Positions 1 to 5,613 of a stretch of 20,655 nt of DNA are shown here, piece after piece (within the stretch, counting starts at the first letter, position 1; each line of letters starts with the position of its first letter). The position numbers and the translations under genes were made by a program. The notes beneath the pieces were generated by a model. It was given only the letters and a program-made list of their open reading frames with translations, did not search any database and was not told the origin of the DNA. Source of the DNA: Hyphomonadaceae bacterium UBA4763 (GTDB lineage Bacteria > Pseudomonadota > Alphaproteobacteria > Caulobacterales > Aquidulcibacteraceae); contig DHHV01000055.1 in the NCBI GenBank assembly GCA_002403455.1, forward strand, positions 1-20,655, written 5' to 3'.

Positions 1-221
1 CCGCCGCCGCCGGCGCCGCCGGCATCGCCTTTTCGCGCATAGCCGACGACGGCGACGGCGTCGCTTCCGTATGGGTCGAAGACGCCGAAACCCCGCGCCT
101 CTTTGCCTGGATCGAGCGCCTGCAAAGCCAATATGGCTTGGAAATCCAGCGGCTGTCTTTGCAGGTTGATGAATCGGGCGGGCTTGGCGCGCAAATGGCG
201 GTCGCAGGGCGGGGAAATTGA
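1..221 (+). CDS. gspM: Type II secretion system protein M, C-terminal part (5' end outside window)
   Basis: The reading frame is open from the left edge and ends at the TGA at 219-221. The visible tail reads ...LFAWIERLQSQYGLEIQRL..., followed by a beta-strand-like segment. This matches the end of the periplasmic ferredoxin-like domain of GspM, where a 'hydrophobic-aromatic-W-hydrophobic-L, Q-x-G-hydrophobic' segment precedes the last strand. GspM is an inner-membrane protein that works with GspL in the assembly platform of the type II secretion system. The identification rests on about 72 residues plus the context: gspN starts one base inside this stop codon (TGATG), which is the usual gspM-gspN order. 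No membrane anchor can be seen because the N-terminus lies outside the window. Confidence 0.75.
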   Translation, partial: AAAGAAGIAFSRIADDGDGVASVWVEDAETPRLFAWIERLQSQYGLEIQRLSLQVDESGGLGAQMAVAGRGN

Positions 222-952
222 TGCGTATCGGGCTGGGCGTCTTGGCGGTTGTCGGCTTCGTCATCGGCGCGATCGCGTTGGCGCCGCTGCGCTGGGCGTT
301 GTCGCTCGCCCCGATCGAGCGGCTTGGTCTCAGCGCCGACAGCGCGTCGGGGACGATCTGGAACGGCCGGCTGTCGGGCGTGCGCTTTGGCGGCCTCAGT
401 TTGGGCGAGGCGGCCGTGCAGGCCAATCTCACCGATCTGTTGCGGCTGACCCCAGGCGTGCGCTTTGGCTTTCGCGGACCGGCTGGGGCGGGCTCAGGCC
501 GCATCTCGGGCAGCCCGCAAGCCTGGCGGGTGGCGGTGCGCGAGATCGCGCTCGCCGCCGATCAATTGCCGCTGCCGGTGGCGCTCGATGGCCAAGTCAC
601 CTTGCGCAATGTGCAGCTCGCTTTTCGCGATGGCGCCTGCGCGGCGGCCACGGGGGAGCTGCACACCGATGCTTTGGAGGCCAGCGCTGCCCTGCTCGGC
701 TGGGCGGGGCCGCCGCTCGGCGGCGCGCTGGCCTGCGCGGGCGATAAAGCGCGGGCGGTGTTGACCGGGGCCGGCGCCGACGGCGCGGTGGTTGCGGTCG
801 ACGTCACCCTTTCGCCGACGCTTCAACTCGACGCCCGCACCAAAGTCACCGGCATAGCGCCGCAGATCGGCGCGGCCTTGGCCGGTTACGGCTTTGCGCA
901 AGCCGCAGATGGCTTTGTGCGCTATGATGGAGGCGCGCTTGCCCAGCGCTAA
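221..952 (+). CDS. gspN: Type II secretion system protein N
   Basis: The protein has 243 residues. It starts with a hydrophobic N-terminal membrane segment (about residues 2-24), followed by a periplasmic domain. The segment S-G-T-I-W-N-G-R-L-S-G (about 43-53) is the hallmark of the GspN family, and the repeated amphipathic beta strands that follow fit the family. GspN is an accessory inner-membrane protein of type II secretion, present in some lineages and thought to act near GspC/GspD. The ATG at 221 was chosen over the TTG at 218 because it overlaps the gspM stop as TGATG, giving translational coupling, and has a GGGG stretch just upstream. The 3' end overlaps the next gene by 26 bases. 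The length is typical of the family. Confidence 0.85.
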   Translation: MRIGLGVLAVVGFVIGAIALAPLRWALSLAPIERLGLSADSASGTIWNGRLSGVRFGGLSLGEAAVQANLTDLLRLTPGVRFGFRGPAGAGSGRISGSPQAWRVAVREIALAADQLPLPVALDGQVTLRNVQLAFRDGACAAATGELHTDALEASAALLGWAGPPLGGALACAGDKARAVLTGAGADGAVVAVDVTLSPTLQLDARTKVTGIAPQIGAALAGYGFAQAADGFVRYDGGALAQR

Positions 953-1445
953 TGCACGAACGGCGCTCGCTGCTCTATTGGCGAGCCTCGCGCTCGGCGC
1001 TTGCGCAACGCCAGCGCCGCCATCCGCCGCACCGGCGCCAACCCCGCCCGCCGCTGCTGCGTCGCCCTTAATGCTCGAAGAAATTCCGGCCGAGGACCTC
1101 AAAGCCGGCCAATGCGCCTTGGTTCTGTGGACCCGCAGCCAGCCCACCGCCCGCGTGTTTTTCGCCGTCAACACCCCACAACAAGAAGCCCGCATCAAAT
1201 TGTCGGGGCGTAAGCGCGTTTTAACCTTTCAAGAGGCCGACGGCGAATTGATTTTCGGCCATGCCGCCACCACGATTTACACCGACGACGCGCTGACGCT
1301 GACCACCCGCTTGCAGATCGAGCCGCGCTCGGGCCTTGTCGGCGGCGCCCTCGCCCCCGAAGGCGTCCTTGAGCTGAAAGACCAGGCCGGCTGGTCTGCG
1401 ATCATTCCGGTCTCCGGCCTGATCGCCTGCGCGCCAAATCGCTGA
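927..1445 (+). CDS. Small predicted lipoprotein of unknown function, downstream of gspN
   Basis: From the ATG at 927 the protein has 172 residues; an ATG at 924 is equally possible. The N-terminus has Arg residues, a hydrophobic stretch (ALAALLASLAL) and a lipobox L-G-A-C with the cysteine at residue 26, so it is probably exported and lipid-anchored. A linker rich in Pro and Ala (about 28-48) follows, then a compact domain of about 115 residues containing a CALVLWTRS segment and several beta strands. I do not recognise a family. The start lies inside the end of gspN (26-base overlap), so the gene is probably translated with the secretion cluster and could be an accessory or pilotin-like protein. 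That role is inference from position only. There is no clear Shine-Dalgarno sequence of its own. Confidence 0.75.
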   Translation: MEARLPSANARTALAALLASLALGACATPAPPSAAPAPTPPAAAASPLMLEEIPAEDLKAGQCALVLWTRSQPTARVFFAVNTPQQEARIKLSGRKRVLTFQEADGELIFGHAATTIYTDDALTLTTRLQIEPRSGLVGGALAPEGVLELKDQAGWSAIIPVSGLIACAPNR

Positions 1446-1462
1446 AAAGTATCAGCGCATGA

Positions 1463-1482
1463 GGCGATTTATCGAAATCGCC
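1463..1482. terminator. Stem-loop between convergent genes, possible bidirectional terminator
   Basis: A perfect inverted repeat GGCGATTT-ATCG-AAATCGCC has 8-bp arms and a 4-base loop. It lies 17 bases after the lipoprotein stop and about 70 bases beyond the fliJ stop, between two convergent genes. No run of T follows on either strand, so efficient intrinsic termination is uncertain. It may instead belong to the larger repeat-like element at 1463-1556. Confidence 0.45.
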
Positions 1483-1556
1483 CAATGCTCTTGTTATTAC
1501 ATTGTCGCGCCGGGTGATCGAAAAACCTTGGTTCCACTTTTTCGCCGGACGCTCTA
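1463..1556 (-). repeat. Putative intergenic palindromic repeat element
   Basis: Read on the minus strand, this segment has the architecture CTAGAGCG, then CGAAAAA-GTGGAACCAAGG-TTTTTCG (arms at 1519-1525 and 1538-1544), then GCGACAATGTAATAACAAGAGC, interrupted here only by reading order, then the GGCGATTT hairpin at 1463-1482. The pieces 'AGAGCG', 'AAAAGTGGAACC-GGTTTTTCG' and 'AATAACAAGAGC' resemble, from memory, dispersed intergenic repeats common in alphaproteobacterial genomes. Only one copy lies in this window, so repetitiveness cannot be shown here. The fliJ stop codon lies within its edge. Confidence 0.4.
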
Positions 1557-1961
1557 GCCGCGTTGCGCCATGCGCGCCGCGGTTTCGTCCATGCGGGCAT
1601 TGTCGACTGCAGCCAGCGCCCGTTCGCGCTCGGCGGCAAATTTTTCGACGATCCACTCATATTTCTTTTGCGCGGTGAAGGCGTCGCGGACATCGGCGCG
1701 CGCCGTCTCGAGTTTTGTCTCGACCGCGCCGATCGCCGCCGCCAACCGGCGCCGCTCGGCCTCGCGCGCTTGCGCAAAGGCCGGGAACAGGCTCATCGCC
1801 AAGAGATCGCCATCCGCGGAAGCCGCCTCGATCGGGGTTTCGATATCGAAGCGCTCAATTCGCGCCGCCGCCATTTGCTTTTCCGCCTCGAGCCCGGAGA
1901 CCACGCGCTGGCTGGCTTCGACGCGATGTTTGGCGATTTTCAACAGAGCCGGATGGATCAT
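1554..1961 (-). CDS. fliJ: Flagellar export protein FliJ-like
   Basis: The protein has 135 residues and is almost entirely predicted helical and charged. It has the long coiled-coil pattern expected of FliJ (MIHPALLKIAKHRVEASQRVVSGLEAEKQ... and the ...AERERALAAVDNARMDETAARMAQ tail). FliJ forms the stalk of the flagellar type III export ATPase, binding FliI and FlhA in the cytoplasm. Sequence identity in this family is low, so the name depends largely on context: its ATG overlaps the fliI stop codon by 4 bases (ATGA) on the same strand, the normal fliI-fliJ coupling. The TAG stop lies inside the edge of the repeat-like intergenic element. Confidence 0.8.
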   Translation of the reverse strand: MIHPALLKIAKHRVEASQRVVSGLEAEKQMAAARIERFDIETPIEAASADGDLLAMSLFPAFAQAREAERRRLAAAIGAVETKLETARADVRDAFTAQKKYEWIVEKFAAERERALAAVDNARMDETAARMAQRG

Positions 1962-3322
1962 TTACGCGTCCCGCTAATGACTTTTGCCGCCGGTTTGGAC
2001 GGAGTCGGCTCGAGAATGGCGCTGAGGCTCGTAAAGGCGGCGTTAAAATCGGACCGCTCGTCGCGCTTTTGCGCCAGAAATCCCTCCAGCGCCGGGTAAA
2101 GCGCAATGGCTTGGTCGACCTCCGGATCGGCCCCACGCTGATAGGCCCCGATCCGGATGAGATCCTCCAAATCGGCATAGCGCGCCAGCAGCGCTTTGGC
2201 CTTGGTCACCAGCTCGCGCTCGGGCGGGGCATGGCAATGCGGCATCAGGCGCGACAAGGACTTCAACACGTTGATCGCCGGATAGCGCCCGCGTTCGGCG
2301 ATCTTGCGGTCGAGCACGATATGGCCGTCCAAAATGCCGCGCACCGCATCGGCGATCGGCTCGTTATGGTCATCGCCATCGACCAGCACGGTATAAAGCG
2401 CGGTGATCGCGCCGGCTTGGCCATTGTCGAGCCCGGGTCCGGCCCGCTCCAACAAACGCGGCAGATCGGCGAACACGGTGGGTGTATAGCCTTTGGTGGT
2501 GGGCGGCTCGCCAGCCGCCAGGCCGATCTCCCGTCCCGCCATGGCAAAGCGCGTGACGCTGTCGATCAGCAGCAAGACTTGCTTGCCGGCGTCGCGGAAA
2601 TGTTCGGCCACCGCTGTCGCCAAATAGGCCGCGCGTCGGCGCCGCAGCGGCGGCTCGTCCGAGGTCGCCGCGATCACCACGGCGCGCTTGCGCCCGTCCG
2701 GTCCGAGCGTGTCTTCGACGAATTCGCGCACTTCGCGGCCGCGCTCGCCGATCAGGCCAATGACGATGACATCGGCGCTCGCGCCCTTGGCCAGCATCGA
2801 CAACAGCACCGATTTGCCAACCCCTGAGCCGGCGAACAGGCCCATGCGCTGGCCGCGACAGCAGGCCGCGAATACATCGACCGCCCGCACGCCGAGATTG
2901 AGCCGGGGACCGACACGCTGGCGGGCTTGCGACAACAAAGGCGGCGCCAGCAAGGGGCGCGGCGCGCCCGAAGATGGGGCCGGCCCCTGGTCGATCGGCG
3001 CGCCAAAGGCGTCCAGCACCCGCCCGAGCCAGCTTTCCGACGGCACCGCTAAGGCTTCCTGCTCGACGAACGCGACCGACGCGCCAGGCCGCAATCCTTC
3101 GACCGGATCGAACGGCATTAACAGGGCTTGCGCGCCGCGAAAGCCGATGATCTCGGCGCGGATCGGCCGGGCGCCCTCAATGACCGCTTGCGCGCCCAAG
3201 GCCAACGCCGCAGGCGGGCCGTCCGCCTCCAGCAACAGCCCGGAAATGTTGACCAGCCGACCGCTGAACCGGCGCGCTTCAAATCGGCGCAGATCAGCAG
3301 CGAAGCTCTCCAGCGCGCGCAT
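1958..3322 (-). CDS. fliI: Flagellum-specific ATPase FliI
   Basis: The protein has 454 residues, the usual length for FliI. It is the F1-beta-like hexameric ATPase that energises flagellar type III protein export at the cytoplasmic face of the membrane. Visible motifs are the N-terminal beta-barrel domain (about 1-95), Walker A GSGVGKS (165-171), the G-E-R-G-R-E-V-R-E-F segment carrying the catalytic glutamate, and Walker B in LLLIDSVTRFA. There is also a SxxPPTxxGYTPTVF-type region (GEPPTTKGYTPTVFADLPRLLERAG) typical of FliI/YscN ATPases. fliJ follows with a 4-base overlap. A TTTA-N7-TTAA sequence resembling a CtrA box lies about 47-61 bases upstream of the start, and a GAGGG sits just before the ATG. 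Confidence 0.97.
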   Translation of the reverse strand: MRALESFAADLRRFEARRFSGRLVNISGLLLEADGPPAALALGAQAVIEGARPIRAEIIGFRGAQALLMPFDPVEGLRPGASVAFVEQEALAVPSESWLGRVLDAFGAPIDQGPAPSSGAPRPLLAPPLLSQARQRVGPRLNLGVRAVDVFAACCRGQRMGLFAGSGVGKSVLLSMLAKGASADVIVIGLIGERGREVREFVEDTLGPDGRKRAVVIAATSDEPPLRRRRAAYLATAVAEHFRDAGKQVLLLIDSVTRFAMAGREIGLAAGEPPTTKGYTPTVFADLPRLLERAGPGLDNGQAGAITALYTVLVDGDDHNEPIADAVRGILDGHIVLDRKIAERGRYPAINVLKSLSRLMPHCHAPPERELVTKAKALLARYADLEDLIRIGAYQRGADPEVDQAIALYPALEGFLAQKRDERSDFNAAFTSLSAILEPTPSKPAAKVISGTRK

Positions 3323-3368
3323 GAGCCCTCATTTCCATCCGGATGCGGAAAGGTTTGCGCATGCCGAA

Positions 3369-3383
3369 TTAACCAATCGTAAA
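3369..3383 (-). promoter_or_regulatory. Degenerate CtrA box upstream of fliI
   Basis: On + the sequence reads TTAA-CCAATCG-TAAA (minus strand TTTA-CGATTGG-TTAA), one mismatch from the TTAA-N7-TTAA consensus bound by phosphorylated CtrA. It lies 47-61 bases upstream of the fliI start codon, a plausible position for activation of a flagellar gene. CtrA control of flagellar genes is established in several alphaproteobacteria; binding here is inference. Confidence 0.5.
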
Positions 3384-3400
3384 TTGCAATTATGGTGAGT

Positions 3401-3405
3401 GAGTC
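3401..3405. promoter_or_regulatory. GANTC (CcrM-type) methylation site in the ctrA upstream region
   Basis: GAGTC matches GANTC, the target of the cell-cycle DNA methyltransferase CcrM. It lies 120 bases upstream of the ctrA ATG, between the two CtrA-type boxes. In Caulobacter a GANTC in the ctrA P1 promoter links transcription to replication fork passage. A similar role here is inference; a 5-bp motif can also occur by chance. Confidence 0.4.
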
Positions 3406-3437
3406 GCTACTGAAATTCGCGAAAAACTTGTGTCGAC

Positions 3438-3452
3438 TTAACCCCGGATTAA
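3438..3452 (+). promoter_or_regulatory. Perfect CtrA box upstream of ctrA
   Basis: TTAA-CCCCGGA-TTAA matches the CtrA consensus TTAA-N7-TTAA exactly. It lies 73-87 bases upstream of the ctrA start, with an A/T-rich possible -10 (CAAAATTA, about 3473-3480) roughly 20 bases downstream and an additional TTAACC half site at 3478-3483. This fits autoregulation of ctrA, as at the Caulobacter P2 promoter. Confidence 0.7.
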
Positions 3453-3524
3453 GCTTTCCAGTGAAGTCTGAGCAAAATTAACCAATTCGGGCCAAGGCGT
3501 CCAAATTTTTGTGGAGTGGTGTCG

Positions 3525-4229
3525 ATGCGCATCCTTTTCATCGAAGATGATTCGTCAACTCAGAAAAGCATCAAGCTGATGCTCGAAGCGGCCGGGTTTG
3601 TCGTCGACGTCACCGATCTTGGCGAAGACGGCATCGACCTTGGCAAGAACTTCGAATACGACATCGTTCTGTTGGACCTGCAATTGCCCGACATGAGCGG
3701 CTTTGACGTGTTGCGCAAATTGCGCCTGGCGCGCGTCCACACGCCGATCCTAATCTTGACCGCCAATAACGACATCGACGCGAAACTGCGCGGCTTTGGC
3801 ATTGGCGCCGACGATTATTTGACCAAGCCCTTTAACAAGGAAGAATTGGTCGCGCGGATCCACGCCGTGGTGCGCCGCTCGAACGGGTTGTCGCAATCGA
3901 TCATTCGGATTGGACCGATCAACGTCAATCTCGACACCAAAACGGTGGACGCCGACGGTCGCCCGATCGATCTGACCCGCAAAGAATATGAAATGTTCGA
4001 ATTGCTGGCCCGCCGCAAAGGCACGACGCTGACCAAAGAGATGTTCTTGAACAATCTCTATAACGGCATTGGCGAGCCGGAAGTGAAGATCATCGACGTC
4101 TTTATCTGCAAATTGCGCCGCAAGCTGAAAGACGCGACCGGCATTCCCGGCACCCAATTGATCGAGACCGTCTGGGGCCGCGGCTATGTGCTGCGCGAGC
4201 CAAAAGGCGCGACCAGCCAGGCCGCCTAA
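3525..4229 (+). CDS. ctrA: Cell-cycle response regulator CtrA
   Basis: The protein has 234 residues in the OmpR/PhoB arrangement. The N-terminal receiver has acidic pocket residues E7-D8-D9, the phosphoacceptor D51 (in LLDLQLPDMSG) and the conserved lysine of LTKPF at about 101. The C-terminal winged helix contains RKGTTLTKEMFLN, KIIDVFICKLRRKL and ETVWGRGYVLR, the signature of CtrA rather than of other OmpR-type regulators. CtrA controls replication initiation, division, motility and DNA methylation. The ATG at 3525 was chosen over the GTG codons at 3516/3519 because MRILFIEDD matches the family N-terminus and GGAG (3513-3516) is well spaced. The protein ends in Ala-Ala, like Caulobacter CtrA, where this end is needed for ClpXP proteolysis. 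The receiver (ILTANNDIDAKLRGFG) differs more from known CtrA proteins than the DNA-binding domain does. Confidence 0.96.
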   Translation: MRILFIEDDSSTQKSIKLMLEAAGFVVDVTDLGEDGIDLGKNFEYDIVLLDLQLPDMSGFDVLRKLRLARVHTPILILTANNDIDAKLRGFGIGADDYLTKPFNKEELVARIHAVVRRSNGLSQSIIRIGPINVNLDTKTVDADGRPIDLTRKEYEMFELLARRKGTTLTKEMFLNNLYNGIGEPEVKIIDVFICKLRRKLKDATGIPGTQLIETVWGRGYVLREPKGATSQAA

Positions 4230-4232
4230 TGC

Positions 4233-5510
4233 CTACTCGGTGAAAGGCCAGGGAAACCGCCACGGCGCCGGCTCAACCGGAATTGACGGCCGATAAGGCC
4301 CCAATACGACGGGGTCGAGCGCCATCCAATCGACAAAGGGCAGGCCATAGGCCATGTCGAATGCCTCATTGGCGATCCCGACCGGCCGGCCCGAGCCGCT
4401 ATTCCACAGCACCGCCACCCCGAAATCACGCGCGTCATCGAATAGGATCAAGGCCCGATAGCCCTCGACCGCGCCGCGATGGCCAACCAGGCTGCGCCCA
4501 GCGTAATCGCTGATCCGCCAGCCCAAGCCGTAATGCGCGGTCGTCACACGCGGCGGCGTCGCCTCAACCGATCCGCGACGCGGCTGACGGCGCAATTCCT
4601 GCGGCGTCTCGACCAAGGGCTGGTGGGCGATCGCGCGCGCCGCATTGCCAATCACCTCGGGGCGCAAGCCCATTTGCGCGCGCAAATATTCAGCCATGTC
4701 GGCGATCGAGGAATTGACCCCGCCCGCCGCCGGCACCCGGTAATAGGCCTCTTTGCCCGGACGCTCCTCTAGGCCCGTCGCCGCTTCGCGCCGCCGATGC
4801 GGGCGCGCGTAATTGGCGTCCAGCGCCAATCCCGCGCTGGAAAGGCTCGCCCGAGTCATGGCGAGCGGGCCAAACAGCCGCTCTTGCGCCAATTGCGCGT
4901 AAGGCTTTCCCGCCGCCCGCGCCAACGCTTCGCTCGCCGCGTCAAAGGCGATATTCTGATAGGAAAAACACGCCCCCGGCGCGCATAATGGCTTTAAGCC
5001 GGCAAACGCCGCCCGCAAAACGACCGGGTCCTCGCCCGCCTCCAGGCGCAAATCATAGGCGTTCGACACCAATCCAACCCGATGCGACAGCACATGCGCC
5101 AAGGTTGCGCGCTGATGGGCCCCGCCCGGCAAGCGCAAACTGGTGGAAAATTCGGCAATCGGCCGGCCCAAATCCAGCTTGTTTTCGCTCGCCAGCATGC
5201 CGGCCAAGGTCCCGGCAACGCCCTTCGACACCGACGCCCAGCGGAAAATCGTGTCTGAATCCACTTTATCACCGGCTGCATGGGTGCGGCCATAGCCTTT
5301 CAGAAAGGCGATTTCCCCTTTCTCGACGACCACGACCGCGAGGCCCATGATGTCCTCGCCGGCGCTCAAACGCTTCAACCGCGCATCAAGCCGGCGATAA
5401 TCGACGACGGGCGACGGGGCGGTTTCGGCATCAGCGGTTTGAGCCATGGCCGGCAACGCCGGCGCCGCAAAAATCAAAACCGCAACGAATCGACCGATAA
5501 AATATCGCAT
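4233..5510 (-). CDS. Secreted serine hydrolase, beta-lactamase class C / PBP-like family
   Basis: From the ATG at 5510 the protein has 425 residues. The N-terminus MRYFIGRFVAVLIFAAPALPAMAQ is a classical signal peptide with likely cleavage after AMA, so the enzyme is probably periplasmic. The three active-site elements of the beta-lactamase/D-alanyl-D-alanine peptidase fold are present: S93-V-S-K96 (SxxK), Y184-Q-N186 (YxN) and H344-R-G346 (the KTG-equivalent HxG seen in the esterase/PBP4*-like branch). HxG rather than KTG suggests a hydrolase, esterase or peptidase rather than a true cephalosporinase; the substrate cannot be inferred. An in-frame TTG at 5534 would remove the normal signal-peptide N-terminus and was not used. 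The gene faces ctrA with a 3-base gap between stop codons. Confidence 0.88.
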   Translation of the reverse strand: MRYFIGRFVAVLIFAAPALPAMAQTADAETAPSPVVDYRRLDARLKRLSAGEDIMGLAVVVVEKGEIAFLKGYGRTHAAGDKVDSDTIFRWASVSKGVAGTLAGMLASENKLDLGRPIAEFSTSLRLPGGAHQRATLAHVLSHRVGLVSNAYDLRLEAGEDPVVLRAAFAGLKPLCAPGACFSYQNIAFDAASEALARAAGKPYAQLAQERLFGPLAMTRASLSSAGLALDANYARPHRRREAATGLEERPGKEAYYRVPAAGGVNSSIADMAEYLRAQMGLRPEVIGNAARAIAHQPLVETPQELRRQPRRGSVEATPPRVTTAHYGLGWRISDYAGRSLVGHRGAVEGYRALILFDDARDFGVAVLWNSGSGRPVGIANEAFDMAYGLPFVDWMALDPVVLGPYRPSIPVEPAPWRFPWPFTE

Positions 5511-5578
5511 GCAATTTCTTAATCCGCCGCCCAAAGCGGCTCAATCCCACCCCCGACTTCAACAGGCTGCGAACACCC

Positions 5579-5605
5579 TTGGCGAAACCGCCGAGTCTCT
5601 ATACA
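5579..5605 (+). promoter_or_regulatory. Possible promoter for waaA (leaderless)
   Basis: TATACA at 5600-5605 resembles a -10 box, with TTGGCG at 5579-5584 as a weak -35 (15-bp spacer, shorter than ideal). A start site 6-9 bases after the -10 would coincide with the ATG at 5614, implying a leaderless or near-leaderless mRNA; no Shine-Dalgarno sequence precedes this ATG. A GAGTC (GANTC) site at 5593-5597 lies in the spacer. Confidence 0.3.
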
Positions 5606-5613
5606 TCAGGCCC

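Noticed and set aside
494..1198. 234-codon minus ORF opposite gspN and the lipoprotein
   Set aside because: Low-complexity Ala/Arg/Gly translation antisense to genes with a GspN motif and a lipobox.
1715..2827. 370-codon + strand ORF opposite fliI and fliJ
   Set aside because: It is antisense to two clearly recognisable genes, has Arg/Pro/Gly-rich composition typical of shadow frames in GC-rich DNA, and shows no family motif.
4233..5510. True beta-lactamase (antibiotic resistance gene)
   Set aside because: It has the fold motifs SxxK and YxN, but HRG instead of KTG and a length and layout of the broad serine hydrolase/PBP-like group, so a resistance role is not supported.
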